In this document: piece after piece, positions 1-8,214 of the stretch | Numbering within the stretch: the stretch's first letter is position 1 | Layout of the letters: every line of letters begins with the position of its first letter | Origin: a virus | Virus record (IMG/VR): IMGVR_UViG_3300022851_000005 | Coordinates: 1 to 58,779 of that record | Reading direction: 5' to 3' (one strand) | Length of the DNA stretch: 58,779 nt | Notes under the pieces: generated by a model | What the model saw: only the letters and a program-made list of their open reading frames with translations | The model's database searches: none | What the model was told of the DNA's origin: nothing | Translations under genes and position numbers: made by a program

Positions 1-127
1 ACGGGGCGGGGAAGCTGATCGAGGGGCGACACTTACACATTTCCGACTCGTGGCACCTGACAAGCCCATTTGAGCCTCTAAACTTTGCCGAGTATGAATA
101 CCGCATCAAAGAGCAGCCAGAGAGTAT
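1..127. repeat. Exact terminal direct repeat (first copy)
   Basis: Bases 1-127 are identical to bases 58653-58779. A perfect overlap of this length is what a de Bruijn assembler leaves at the ends of a circular contig when k is 127, so the simplest reading is an assembly overlap rather than a physical terminal repeat. It lies inside one open reading frame that continues across the join. Confidence 0.95.
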
Positions 128-251
128 CAAGGTTGAGGTGTGGTCGAGAGAAGGGGTGGTAATTGTCAAACAAGGCTTAAGTGTTCAAGAGCGCATGGAC
201 TTATTTTCTAGTGGTTGGGTCTTTAAGAAATCCGTAACCATAGAGGTGTAG
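1..251 (+). CDS. Hypothetical protein, 3' part of a gene split by the contig ends
   Basis: The frame is open from the first base to TAG at 249-251 and continues the gene that starts at ATG 58616. Rejoined over the overlap it gives a 95-residue protein. The N-terminal half resembles the short phage proteins that place an aromatic and charged stretch (around SDSWHLTSPFE) before a WSREGVV strand. No function is recognised. Base composition is clearly richer in GC than the replication genes that follow and matches the accessory genes at 57078-58652, so it is the last member of that module. Confidence 0.75.
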   Translation, partial: GAGKLIEGRHLHISDSWHLTSPFEPLNFAEYEYRIKEQPESIKVEVWSREGVVIVKQGLSVQERMDLFSSGWVFKKSVTIEV

Positions 252-346
252 AGCATGAGTAGAACCAAGCACCATCGAAGCCAGAAGCGTCCTTAACTTA
301 GAAAATAAAACACATAAAACATTATAAAAATAATAAGGAAAGATAA

Positions 347-565
347 ATGCAAGTAACAATTAATGATAAAGTCTATAACGTAGCAGAAATGTCACAAGAA
401 GCACAGGTATTAATTCAGAAATGTATTAATATGGAAACTCAAATTGAAGCTCTTAGTATAGCAAAACAAGCTTACAATAATGCTTTAGTAAAAGTAGTTA
501 ATTCTAATAAGCCTGTAGAAAATGATACTGAGAACCCTGAAGATAACAGTGCTAACTCTGAATAA
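347..565 (+). CDS. Small DUF6447-like protein
   Basis: A 72-residue protein with an N-terminal VTINDKVYNV strand pair, a central helix with alternating hydrophobic residues (about 15-50) containing a YNNALVK segment, and an acidic Asn/Glu-rich tail. This pattern resembles the small DUF6447 proteins of phages; the function is unknown. The ATG follows an AAGGAAAG ribosome site and an A-rich leader. It is the first AT-rich gene after the GC-rich module and sits 2 nt upstream of the primase-helicase, so the two are probably cotranscribed. Confidence 0.7.
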   Translation: MQVTINDKVYNVAEMSQEAQVLIQKCINMETQIEALSIAKQAYNNALVKVVNSNKPVENDTENPEDNSANSE

Positions 566-567
566 TT

Positions 568-2229
568 ATGGAGCCACGTTATTTTGTAAAGTTTAGGCAG
601 CCTTGCCCTTGCGGGGAAGGTTCAGATAATACAGGGATCAATAACGATGGTTCCGCTAAGTGCTTTAATTGCTCCAAGTTCTTTATAGACTATGAAGCAA
701 GCACAGAAGGTATAGATATAACACAAAAAGAAGAAAAACCAAAAAGAGAAATACTAAGCTTAGGTCAATTCGATGACATCCCTGAGCGTAAATTAAGTAG
801 AAATACTTGTCAGGCTTATAATGTTAAAGTAATAAAAGGTAATGAAGGTATAGTAAGACATATATATCCTTTATACGATGAAGAAGACAATGAGGTAGCA
901 CAGAAGATTAGGAACTGCGCTGATAAAAGCTTTGATATAAGAGGAGACTTTAAAAGAGCGACTCTATTTGGGCAGTCATTATTTAAAGCTGGTTCAGCTC
1001 GTTACATTACAGTAACAGAAGGTGAGCTAGATGCTATGGCAGCTTATCAGATGACAGGTTCTAAATACCCTTGTGTCTCCATTAGGAGTGGTAGCTCTGG
1101 AGCCTCTAAAGACTTTAAAGCTCAGATGGAATACTTAGAGTCCTTCGACAATGTAGTAATTTGTTTTGACCAAGACAGTGCAGGTAAAGAGGCTGTCAAA
1201 AGCGTATGTAAACTACTTACTCCCGGTAAGGTTAAGATAATGTCGATGCCTCTTAAAGATGCTAGTGATATGCTAGTGTCCAATAGATCTGGAGAGTTCC
1301 TTCAATGCTTTTGGGATTCTGAAAAGTATATCCCTTCAGGTATTGTTAATGTTAGTAAGAATAAAGATAAGTTTTTAAAGAGTATAAAAGAACTTAAAGA
1401 GATATCTTTTATCCCTTACCCTTGGAAAGGTCTTAATATTAAATTAGATGGTATTAATCTAGGTACATTAATTACTTTAACCGCTGGTGCAGGTCTAGGT
1501 AAGACTGCTGTTACTAGAGAACTTGAAGAACATTTACTTAACATTACAGATTTTAATGTAGGTATCATGGCTCTTGAAGAGAATGAGACTCAGACTACTT
1601 TAGGTCTAATGTCTGTCAAAGCAGGTGTACCTTTATTTAGAAAGCATATATTAGCTGAGTATCCAGAAGCTAAACTCGAACAGTTACATGAGACTACCTT
1701 CGGAGGTGATAGAGAAGACAGAGTACATATACATAGTCATCTAGGTATTCAAACTATTGAAGATATCTTTGCTAAGCTTAGATTTTTAATGGTAGGGTGC
1801 GATTGTAAAATTGTAATCTTCGACCACCTTCATATGCTAATCGCATCTCATGGGGGATCAGATGAGCGTATAGTTATTGATGAGATTATGGTAAGACTAC
1901 GTAGTCTTATAGAAGAGACAGGTACAACTCTTATACTAGTAAGCCATCTACGTAGGGCTATGGGTGATAAAGGGCATGAACAAGGTGTTGAGGTATCCTT
2001 AAGCCACCTTAGAGGCTCTCAGTCTATTGCTCAGGTATCTGATGTAGTGATAGCACTAGAGCGTAACCAGCAGGCTGAAGATGATAGGGACGCTAACACA
2101 ACTACTGTTAGAGTACTTAAGTCTAGACATACTGGAGAGACAGGTATAGCTTGTAAGTTATATTTTGATAGGCACTCTGGTAGGCTAGAAGAACTTGGAG
2201 AGGAGTTAGAGTTTGACGAATTTAAATAA
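568..2229 (+). CDS. Bifunctional DNA primase-helicase (T7 gp4-like)
   Basis: A 553-residue replicative primase-helicase, close in length to T7 gp4. An N-terminal zinc ribbon uses Cys13, Cys15, Cys32 and Cys35 for template recognition. The TOPRIM domain shows the TEGELDA motif (Glu151-Asp155) and FDQD (Asp201, Asp203), the metal sites for primer synthesis. The RecA-type helicase has Walker A AGAGLGKT (306-313), an ALEEN motif (335-339), Walker B IVIFDH (Asp419) and the SHLRR motif (459-463). It should unwind DNA at the fork and lay primers for the polymerase at 2765. The start 2 nt after the preceding stop suggests translational coupling. Confidence 0.95.
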   Translation: MEPRYFVKFRQPCPCGEGSDNTGINNDGSAKCFNCSKFFIDYEASTEGIDITQKEEKPKREILSLGQFDDIPERKLSRNTCQAYNVKVIKGNEGIVRHIYPLYDEEDNEVAQKIRNCADKSFDIRGDFKRATLFGQSLFKAGSARYITVTEGELDAMAAYQMTGSKYPCVSIRSGSSGASKDFKAQMEYLESFDNVVICFDQDSAGKEAVKSVCKLLTPGKVKIMSMPLKDASDMLVSNRSGEFLQCFWDSEKYIPSGIVNVSKNKDKFLKSIKELKEISFIPYPWKGLNIKLDGINLGTLITLTAGAGLGKTAVTRELEEHLLNITDFNVGIMALEENETQTTLGLMSVKAGVPLFRKHILAEYPEAKLEQLHETTFGGDREDRVHIHSHLGIQTIEDIFAKLRFLMVGCDCKIVIFDHLHMLIASHGGSDERIVIDEIMVRLRSLIEETGTTLILVSHLRRAMGDKGHEQGVEVSLSHLRGSQSIAQVSDVVIALERNQQAEDDRDANTTTVRVLKSRHTGETGIACKLYFDRHSGRLEELGEELEFDEFK

Positions 2230-2452
2230 TACTAAATTAAAAGATAATAACGGAGACTTTATAGAGTGTAAAGGTTGTAAATTATTTTTATGGGATTCTA
2301 GTCGTGTTAGCTTTTTAGGTACAGAAATATTTCATAGCCTTGAATGTAGGGATTCCTATCTGATTAGATTAGTAGTTGACTTAAATGAAAAGGTAGTAGA
2401 TTTAGAGGCTGAAGTAAGCTATTTAACAAATAAGGAAGTCCCTTATTTATGA
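2213..2452 (+). CDS. Small zinc-finger-like protein with C-terminal coiled coil
   Basis: A 79-residue protein that starts at TTG 2213, seven bases after a clear AGGAG, inside the last codons of the primase-helicase (17-nt overlap). It has Cys19-x2-Cys22 and a later His41-x3-Cys45, an arrangement compatible with one zinc site, followed by a helix rich in Val, Leu and Glu (about 52-72) with heptad character. No family is recognised. The position suggests a replication accessory role, but that is inference only. Confidence 0.75.
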   Translation: MTNLNNTKLKDNNGDFIECKGCKLFLWDSSRVSFLGTEIFHSLECRDSYLIRLVVDLNEKVVDLEAEVSYLTNKEVPYL

Positions 2453-2652
2453 ATAAATGGATAGATGTTAACGACCGCTTACCTACTTCAGATAAAGTTA
2501 TGAAGTATAATGTACGTACTATAGAAGGTAGCTTTCAACCTAAAGAAGGAGAAGGAGTCGTACTAGGTAAACTATATCCTACAGGCTTTAGATTTATTAC
2601 AGGCGATTGGTTTCATGTAACTCATTGGAGACATTATAGTAATGAAATATAA
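2449..2652 (+). CDS. DUF551-like small protein
   Basis: A 67-residue protein with the opening W-I-D-V-N-D-R-L-P and the ending F-H-V-T-H-W-R, which match the conserved ends of the DUF551 family common in phages and prophages. DUF551 has no established function. It overlaps the preceding gene by 4 nt (ATGA) and the following membrane peptide by 11 nt. Confidence 0.8.
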   Translation: MNKWIDVNDRLPTSDKVMKYNVRTIEGSFQPKEGEGVVLGKLYPTGFRFITGDWFHVTHWRHYSNEI

Positions 2653-2743
2653 TAAAGATTTCCCAGATTGGATAGACGACGTGTTAAATCTAACTTTCCT
2701 AATTGTATTAATTATTATACTAGGCGCAATTTTAATCTTATAA
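2642..2743 (+). CDS. 33-residue single-pass membrane peptide
   Basis: ATG 2642 opens a frame of 33 residues ending at TAA 2741-2743. The N-terminal half is polar and acidic (FPDWIDD) and the C-terminal half is an uninterrupted hydrophobic helix of about 17 residues rich in Ile and Leu. It overlaps the end of the DUF551-like gene, as usual for tightly packed phage genes, and fills an otherwise empty gap before the polymerase. It could be a small membrane effector; the length makes the call tentative. Confidence 0.5.
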   Translation: MKYNKDFPDWIDDVLNLTFLIVLIIILGAILIL

Positions 2744-2764
2744 AATAAATAAAAAGAATAATAA

Positions 2765-4549
2765 ATGAAAATACTATTTGATGCTGAAGGGGACGGCTTG
2801 TTCCCTACGAGGCTTTGGTGCTTCTCATTAATTGATATCGACACCAGAGAAATTACAGAATATGGCCCTAAAGATATCGAAGCAGGGCTTAAACATTTAC
2901 AGAAAGCTGATGTGCTTATTGGACACAATATTATAGGTTACGATCTACCTCATATTAAAAGACTTTATGGAGTAGACTTTGAAGGTACTAAGATTATAGA
3001 TACCTTAGTACTATCTAGACTTAATAATCCTATACAAGAAGGACTACATAGCCTTCAAACTTGGGGCGTTAAGATGGGCTTCCCTAAAGTAGAGCATGAG
3101 TGTTGGTCTCAGTATACTAAGGGAATGCAGAATCGCTGCACTATGGATGTAAGGTTAAACCTTAAAGTCTACTTGTATCTTATTAAAAATATGCAACCAT
3201 TCTCTCAGGACTGTATAGACTTAGAACATGAAGTAGCTTATATTATGAGAGACCAACAAATTTACGGTTGGTTGTTTGATATTAGAGGGGCTGAACAACT
3301 ATTAGCTAAAGTACAGGATGAACTAGGTACTATTGAAGATAGAGTTCATGAGACCTTTAAACCTAAACAGTTAGTAGACAAAGTAGTAACACCTAAAATA
3401 AAGAAAGACGGTAACTTATCTAGGAGCGGCTTAAGACCTGAAGAGTTTGAAGCTGTTGAACTTAGTGGAAATAGGAGTCCTTTTAATCGCTATTACACTC
3501 AAGTGTTTAACTTATCTTCTAGATCACAGATAGCCTTATGGCTTCAAGACTTCGGATGGAAGCCTACAGTATTTACTGAGAATAGTAAAGCAGAACATAA
3601 GAAAGATAAGTCTAAGTCTCTTAAGCCTAAGATGGATGAAACAGTCCTTGAAGGTATTAAAGGTATACCAGAAGCCGATTTAATTAACGACTTCCTTGGG
3701 GTCTCTAAGATTAGAGGGTTTCTTGAAAACTGGTTAGACTCTGTAGAAGAAGATGGTAGGCAACATGGACATGTTAATCCTATGGGAGCTGTTACAGGAC
3801 GTATGAGTCATAGTAAGCCTAACCTTGCTCAGGTTCCTAGTAAGCGTAAGAAGTTTGGTATGGAATGTAGAGATTTATTTACTGTACCAGAAGGTTATAC
3901 TTTATTAGGTATGGATGCCCAAGGTTTAGAGTTAAGGATGTTAGCTCATTATATGGATAAACCTTCTTATACACTTACAGCATCTACTGGAGACTCTAAA
4001 TTAGGTACAGACGCCCATACTGTTAACATGAAAGCAGCAGGTTTAACTGACAGAGATCAAGCTAAGACTATGTACTATGCTCTTATATATGGGGCTGGTG
4101 ATAAGAAGATGGGTTCTATTGTAGGAGGAGGTATTCAAGATGGTAAGCTCATTAAGTCTAATCTCTTTGGAGAGCTACCAGAGCTTGAAGATCTTATCTA
4201 TAGAGCACAAGCAGCAGCACAACGAGGTTACATTAGAGGTATTGATGGGCGACTTATTCGTATTAGGGCTGTTTACTCTGCACTTAATACCCTACTACAA
4301 GGAGGAGGGGCAGTGATTATGAAGAGGGCTTTAGTTATATTAAAGAGTAAAGCTGATAAAGCTGGTCTAGATTATCACTTTGTAGGTAATGTTCATGATG
4401 AGATTCAAAGCGAAGTAGCTGATGAGCACGTAGAGGCTTTCAAACTATTAGCTTTAGAAGCTATGGTAGAAGCTGGAGAGTACTATGATATGAAATGCCC
4501 TATGGAAGGTAGTGTAGGTATAGGATCTTCATGGGCTGAGACACACTAA
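2765..4549 (+). CDS. Family A DNA polymerase (T7-like) with 3'-5' exonuclease
   Basis: A 594-residue replicative polymerase. The exonuclease half shows the DAEGD motif (Asp6, Glu8), IGHNIIGYD (Asp60) and a CTMDV motif (Asp128). The polymerase half has GRMSHSKPNLAQVP (345-358), motif A MDAQGLELR (Asp384), motif B with Arg430, Lys434 and Tyr438, and motif C VHDE (His544, Asp545, Glu546). Residue 438 aligns with E. coli Phe762 and T7 Tyr526, so this is a Tyr-type enzyme. It is shorter than T7 polymerase (704 residues). It works with the primase-helicase upstream and SSB at 54987. An A-rich leader lies immediately before the ATG and no strong Shine-Dalgarno is present. Confidence 0.96.
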   Translation: MKILFDAEGDGLFPTRLWCFSLIDIDTREITEYGPKDIEAGLKHLQKADVLIGHNIIGYDLPHIKRLYGVDFEGTKIIDTLVLSRLNNPIQEGLHSLQTWGVKMGFPKVEHECWSQYTKGMQNRCTMDVRLNLKVYLYLIKNMQPFSQDCIDLEHEVAYIMRDQQIYGWLFDIRGAEQLLAKVQDELGTIEDRVHETFKPKQLVDKVVTPKIKKDGNLSRSGLRPEEFEAVELSGNRSPFNRYYTQVFNLSSRSQIALWLQDFGWKPTVFTENSKAEHKKDKSKSLKPKMDETVLEGIKGIPEADLINDFLGVSKIRGFLENWLDSVEEDGRQHGHVNPMGAVTGRMSHSKPNLAQVPSKRKKFGMECRDLFTVPEGYTLLGMDAQGLELRMLAHYMDKPSYTLTASTGDSKLGTDAHTVNMKAAGLTDRDQAKTMYYALIYGAGDKKMGSIVGGGIQDGKLIKSNLFGELPELEDLIYRAQAAAQRGYIRGIDGRLIRIRAVYSALNTLLQGGGAVIMKRALVILKSKADKAGLDYHFVGNVHDEIQSEVADEHVEAFKLLALEAMVEAGEYYDMKCPMEGSVGIGSSWAETH

Positions 4550-4569
4550 ATAAACCTTTGAGAAAACTT

Positions 4570-4824
4570 ATGAGTCATGAGACTTTTGAATTAATATGGT
4601 TAGTGGTAGCTATAATGAGTGTACCCTTATCTTATGTATACCTATACTTTTATCCTAAAGATAAACAGATAGCCTCTTGGATATTCATAGGTTGTTGTTT
4701 TTTACCTATGACACTTATGGCTCTAACTATGGCGGTTATAGTATGGCCTATTATTTTAGGAGTAACAAAGTTTGGAGAGTATGTATCTATTAAAGGTACG
4801 GAAAGACTTAAAAATAAAGGATAG
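4570..4824 (+). CDS. Small two-helix membrane protein
   Basis: From ATG 4570 this is 84 residues with two hydrophobic segments (about 7-28 and 36-66) separated by a short PKDKQ loop, then a basic tail. A TTG at 4558 would add four residues (M-R-K-L), but neither start has a strong ribosome site, so the ATG is preferred. No family recognised. It opens a run of small genes of unknown role between the polymerase and the sulfotransferase. Confidence 0.65.
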   Translation: MSHETFELIWLVVAIMSVPLSYVYLYFYPKDKQIASWIFIGCCFLPMTLMALTMAVIVWPIILGVTKFGEYVSIKGTERLKNKG

Positions 4825-4829
4825 GATTT

Positions 4830-5078
4830 ATGAATCTTAACGTAAGGCTATTAAACTTAAAGAAACTATATGGCCCTAAAAGTTCTCTAAAAGTAACAAA
4901 CAATCAAGACCATGTACGAATGACAGCCTCAGTATATGCAAAGGAGGATCTAGTAGAGTACTCTGTATCTATACCTTATCAAACTAACACAGCCTTTATG
5001 GAGAGTCTATTAGACCAAGCCTTTGATAACTGTATGATGAAATTAGGGAATAAACTAGCAATTAATGAGGGATCTTAA
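4830..5078 (+). CDS. Hypothetical protein
   Basis: 82 residues, starting after AAGGATAGG. The predicted fold is mixed: an N-terminal helix with basic residues, two strands around VRMTASVYA and EYSVSIPY, and a C-terminal helix. No recognisable family. Its TAA overlaps the ATG of the next gene by one base (TAATG), indicating coupled translation. Confidence 0.7.
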   Translation: MNLNVRLLNLKKLYGPKSSLKVTNNQDHVRMTASVYAKEDLVEYSVSIPYQTNTAFMESLLDQAFDNCMMKLGNKLAINEGS

Positions 5079-5455
5079 TGAAAATATTTGATAGTAGTAT
5101 GGGTAATTGGGGAGATAAAGTAAACTTCGTAGATGAAGAGAATGTTTTTGTAGGTTATGATACTGGCCAAAAGTGCTGTGAACACGCTGATTGGATTATA
5201 GCTAATAAGATTGTACCATATAAAGATATGGAGTTTGATTGGGCAACACCTAATACAGAGGGTTATATTTTTGATACTAAATACTTTAACGAAATAGATG
5301 AACCTGACTCAGACGTTTCAGTTATAGCTTTTAAACTTATACACCAAGATCAAGTAGATCTTTACCTACATATATTTAACGTTCATAATGGTTATTATTA
5401 TCATGGCTTTACATTTAAAGATGGTGATAAGGTTATACAAGAGGGTGAATTGTAA
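5078..5455 (+). CDS. Hypothetical acidic protein
   Basis: 125 residues, strongly acidic, rich in aromatic residues (Tyr, Phe, Trp) and containing a YHGFTF segment near the C-terminus. The ribosome site GAGGGATC precedes the ATG, which overlaps the previous stop by one base; its own TAA overlaps the ATG of the sulfotransferase-like gene in the same way. No family recognised. Confidence 0.7.
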   Translation: MKIFDSSMGNWGDKVNFVDEENVFVGYDTGQKCCEHADWIIANKIVPYKDMEFDWATPNTEGYIFDTKYFNEIDEPDSDVSVIAFKLIHQDQVDLYLHIFNVHNGYYYHGFTFKDGDKVIQEGEL

Positions 5456-6045
5456 TGACAGCTATACTACTACATAATCCTAAAGCTATATTCCTTAAGA
5501 CTCCTGAGACCGAATCAGATAAAGTAATAGCTTTATGGCCTGATAGTAATGAGGACAGAGAGATTTCTATTGAATCTCATATACCTAAAAAATATCCTAA
5601 TCACTTTAAGTTTGGATTTGTAAGACATCCCTTTGATAGGTTCGTCAGTTGTTATTATACATATGTTAAAGATTTCGATATACTAATGTCTTTCGAGCAC
5701 TTCATTGATAAGGCCCTATATGAACAGGACTATTATTCTACTTGGTCGCTTACTGTACGCACTCTACCTATGTCTAATGAGTTAAACCTTTTACAACATG
5801 CAGACTTCATAGGTAAGTATGAGAACTTTAAAAAGGATATAGAAGCTATATCTGCATATGTAGGCTTGACAAATACATTAGAACATGTTACAGTAACTGT
5901 AGACAATAAGACATGGGAGGAAGCTATAGGTACACTTAATGAAGAGTACTATAATAAACTATTAGACTATTATAGAACAGACTTCAATACATACTGTTAT
6001 CCTATATTAGAATATGAAGTACTTAATAGCCTGTCCGGGGCCTAG
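5455..6045 (+). CDS. Sulfotransferase-family protein
   Basis: A 196-residue protein with features of PAPS-dependent carbohydrate sulfotransferases. The core motif FVRHPFDRFVSCYY (residues 56-69) carries the Arg57, Pro59, Arg62 and Ser65 that bind the 3'-phosphate of PAPS. The 5'-phosphosulfate loop near residues 13-20 (FLKTPETE) is recognisable but lacks the usual glycine. The C-terminal Y-N-K-L-L-D-Y-Y-R-T-D-F helix is typical of the family. The target could be a surface polysaccharide or other glycan; that is inference. It overlaps the next gene by 32 nt, pointing to a joint pathway. Confidence 0.78.
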   Translation: MTAILLHNPKAIFLKTPETESDKVIALWPDSNEDREISIESHIPKKYPNHFKFGFVRHPFDRFVSCYYTYVKDFDILMSFEHFIDKALYEQDYYSTWSLTVRTLPMSNELNLLQHADFIGKYENFKKDIEAISAYVGLTNTLEHVTVTVDNKTWEEAIGTLNEEYYNKLLDYYRTDFNTYCYPILEYEVLNSLSGA

Positions 6046-6565
6046 CCTTACTAAGGAAGATATAGAATATGGTAAAGGAAAAACAGATAAGCTTATACTT
6101 GTTAATGGGGCTAATGCTCTTTATCCTATTAGTGATAGTAATATCACACGGTATAGTTCGGATGCAAAGTGGGTCAGAATGTACAAGCATTATGATAACA
6201 TCGTGTGTCCCTTTGAAACAGAAGTTACCTCAGAAAGGGTTGACTCCGAGAGAGGAAGAGGTTTTAGTACTACCGTTTTACGCTTAGGACACTGCTCAGG
6301 ATTTGCAGCAGTAAGCTTAGCACTTTTAAGTGGTGCCAAAGAGATATACTTATTAGGTTATGACATGGGTATTATTGATAATCAAGCCCATTTCTTTGGA
6401 GACTATCCAGAGACTCTACACAAAAAGAGTCCATATGAAAAGTTCATAGAAGACTTTGAAGTTTCTAAACAAGACTTGAGTCTCTTTGGTGCCACTATTT
6501 TTAACTGTACAATTGGATCAAAACTAATAACATTCCCTATAAGTAATATTAGGGACGTACTATAA
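6014..6565 (+). CDS. DUF115 / sialyltransferase-like (GT42-type) Rossmann protein
   Basis: A 183-residue protein with an N-terminal CPGPSL loop, a middle RLGHCSGFAAVSLAL segment and KEIYLLGYDMG followed by HFFGDYP. This set is shared by phage proteins variously annotated as DUF115-like, norphogenetic or Campylobacter CstI-like sialyltransferases; the GPSL loop and the SGxxA helix suggest nucleotide-sugar binding. The exact donor and acceptor cannot be told. The gene starts inside the sulfotransferase-like gene, so the pair may decorate or process a surface glycan. Confidence 0.65.
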   Translation: MKYLIACPGPSLTKEDIEYGKGKTDKLILVNGANALYPISDSNITRYSSDAKWVRMYKHYDNIVCPFETEVTSERVDSERGRGFSTTVLRLGHCSGFAAVSLALLSGAKEIYLLGYDMGIIDNQAHFFGDYPETLHKKSPYEKFIEDFEVSKQDLSLFGATIFNCTIGSKLITFPISNIRDVL

Positions 6566-6588
6566 ACTCATAAATAAAAATAATAATA

Positions 6589-7038
6589 ATGAGAAAAACT
6601 TGTAGAAATAAAGGATGTAATAATGTCCTTGAGCCTACAGCCAAGGCAGGCGCTCGTAACGTTTACTGTATACCTTGTGACCGTAAAGGTAATAGGATAA
6701 GGATGCGTAACTTAAGAGCTAAACGAACTGCGGCTAAGGTAGGTAAATTATATTATAGACCTAAACATGGTTGTGTATATGTTATATATAATCCAAACTT
6801 TAAAGGCTGGTTAAAAGTAGGATGTGCTTTAGATGCAGAAGACAGGCTTAATGCTTTTCAGACTGCTGATCCTTATAGAGGCTTTCAGCTTCTTTACTTT
6901 AGAACAGCTTCTAATAAACTAAGATCAGAGACTCAAGTACATGATGAACTAACTAAACTCTATGAACGTAAAGGAGAGTGGTTCTTTGCTAAACCAAATG
7001 ATGTAATAAAAATAATAGGTGAACTAGAATGGAACTAA
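6589..7038 (+). CDS. Zinc-finger GIY-YIG nuclease (T5orf172/MUG113 type)
   Basis: 149 residues. The N-terminus has a probable zinc finger (Cys5, Cys10, Cys27, Cys30) followed by a very basic stretch. The C-terminal domain has the degenerate GIY-YIG pattern CVYVIYNP (62-69), WLKVG (74-78), Arg86, Glu114, His118 and GEWFF (129-133), matching the T5orf172 family. These nucleases can be free-standing homing endonucleases or DNA-processing enzymes. An A/T-only leader lies before the ATG with no Shine-Dalgarno. Confidence 0.82.
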   Translation: MRKTCRNKGCNNVLEPTAKAGARNVYCIPCDRKGNRIRMRNLRAKRTAAKVGKLYYRPKHGCVYVIYNPNFKGWLKVGCALDAEDRLNAFQTADPYRGFQLLYFRTASNKLRSETQVHDELTKLYERKGEWFFAKPNDVIKIIGELEWN

Positions 7039-7232
7039 GTACTATAGCCGCTATATTTCTAGGGGCTTGTATAATAACAGTTATAGAGTGTGTATTAGTA
7101 GATATAGTTATTAAGGCTAAAGCTACTACACCTATGGAATTACTTATGGCTAACCAAGCCGAGGTTGAAAATTGGTTTATAATAGGCTCTATCTGTGTGT
7201 GGGTAGCGATAGGTATTGTTATATGGAGTTAA
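7029..7232 (+). CDS. Small two-helix membrane protein
   Basis: 67 residues with hydrophobic helices at about 5-27 and 48-66 linked by a polar loop with acidic residues. It overlaps the nuclease gene by 10 nt and the next membrane gene by 10 nt. Function unknown; it is one of many small membrane proteins in the rightward block. Confidence 0.65.
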   Translation: MELSTIAAIFLGACIITVIECVLVDIVIKAKATTPMELLMANQAEVENWFIIGSICVWVAIGIVIWS

Positions 7233-7378
7233 TAATTGTATTTTTAGTAGCTCTAAGTATGTCAGCTATACAGTACAAAACTGTACAGGATATAGATTAT
7301 TTTTTATTAACTGGATACGTTACAGTAATTAGCGCTATTTTAATAGGAGTAAGCAAATGCCTGACCTATCTAGTTTAG
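7223..7378 (+). CDS. Small two-helix membrane protein
   Basis: From ATG 7223 this is 51 residues with two hydrophobic helices (about 2-15 and 27-46). A longer reading from 7172 would place a polar extension ahead and overlap the upstream gene deeply, so the internal ATG is preferred. It overlaps the nuclease gene that follows by 22 nt. Unknown role. Confidence 0.6.
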   Translation: MELIIVFLVALSMSAIQYKTVQDIDYFLLTGYVTVISAILIGVSKCLTYLV

Positions 7379-8214
7379 TACCTGATATATACAAACTCAC
7401 AGCTAAACTAAACACAGGAGAAGAAATACTAACTAATCTAGAGGAGCATATTCCTCGGTTTCTTAGTGACATTGAAGAAGCCTTAAGAGGCTGGGCAGTA
7501 CCTCAAGATAGAAGTAGGCAGGACGGGCTACGTATGTCCAATATAGGTAAGCCTAATCGTCGTTTGTATTTTGATATTAATACAGAAGAAGTACCTTTAG
7601 AAGATCCATCACTGCAAATTAAATTCCTATATGGTCATATCATCGAACAGATGGTTATGCTTTTAGTACGCTCTTCAGGACATGAAGTAACTAGAGTACA
7701 GGATGAAGTTATTGTAGAGGGTATTAAAGGTCATATGGATAGTGTGATTGATGGAGAAGTAGTAGATGTTAAGACCGCTTCGCCCTTTGGGTTCACTAAG
7801 TTTGTGACAGGAGCTATAGTAGAAGACGATCCTTTTGGATATATGGCACAGATAGCGGGCTATGAAGCTAACAACGGTACAAGTAAAGGTGGTAATCTAG
7901 TTATTAATAAAGTAACTGGAGAGTTATGTTTATTCATACCTACTCACCTTGATAAGCCTAACATACTTACACGTATTGCTGAAGTTAAAAAGATAAAAGA
8001 CCTTGACACGCCTCCTCCTTTGTGCTATCCTGATATAGCAGATGGGAAATCAGGCAATACTATCGTTAATAGAAAATGTAATTATTGTCCTCACATCGAA
8101 GAATGCCGTAAAGATTCTAATGACGGAATGGGGATACGTAAGTTTAAGTATTCTAACGGTGTTAAATATTTCACCGAGGTTCTTAAAGAGCCTAAAGTAG
8201 ATGAGATTAAATGA
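7357..8214 (+). CDS. PD-(D/E)XK exonuclease (Cas4/RecB-like)
   Basis: A 285-residue nuclease of the RecB/Cas4 class. Catalytic motifs read Glu97 in the GHIIEQ helix, Asp128 in GHMDS, Asp137-x-Lys139 in VDVKT, and Gln165-x3-Tyr169. Four cysteines (Cys223, Cys241, Cys244, Cys250) are placed as in the Fe-S cluster of Cas4-like enzymes. In phages of this type it takes the place of the T7 gp6 exonuclease in recombination and host-DNA breakdown. It is directly upstream of the endonuclease I gene region. Confidence 0.88.
   Translation: MPDLSSLVPDIYKLTAKLNTGEEILTNLEEHIPRFLSDIEEALRGWAVPQDRSRQDGLRMSNIGKPNRRLYFDINTEEVPLEDPSLQIKFLYGHIIEQMVMLLVRSSGHEVTRVQDEVIVEGIKGHMDSVIDGEVVDVKTASPFGFTKFVTGAIVEDDPFGYMAQIAGYEANNGTSKGGNLVINKVTGELCLFIPTHLDKPNILTRIAEVKKIKDLDTPPPLCYPDIADGKSGNTIVNRKCNYCPHIEECRKDSNDGMGIRKFKYSNGVKYFTEVLKEPKVDEIK

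Noticed and set aside
255-296. 13-residue basic frame (MSRTKHHRSQKRP) after the first gene
   Set aside because: Very short, without a convincing ribosome site, and bordered by non-coding AT-rich DNA; it may be chance or a remnant.
2572-2928. Minus-strand open frame opposite the start of the polymerase gene
   Set aside because: It is antisense to well-supported genes, has low-complexity hydrophobic content and no ribosome site.
5876-5904. TTGACA-N17-TACAGT in the sulfotransferase-like gene
   Set aside because: Weak -10 box within a coding region; may be chance.
8003-8031. TTGACA-N17-TATCCT in the PD-(D/E)XK nuclease gene
   Set aside because: Only a 10/12 match inside a coding region without other support; not listed as a promoter.
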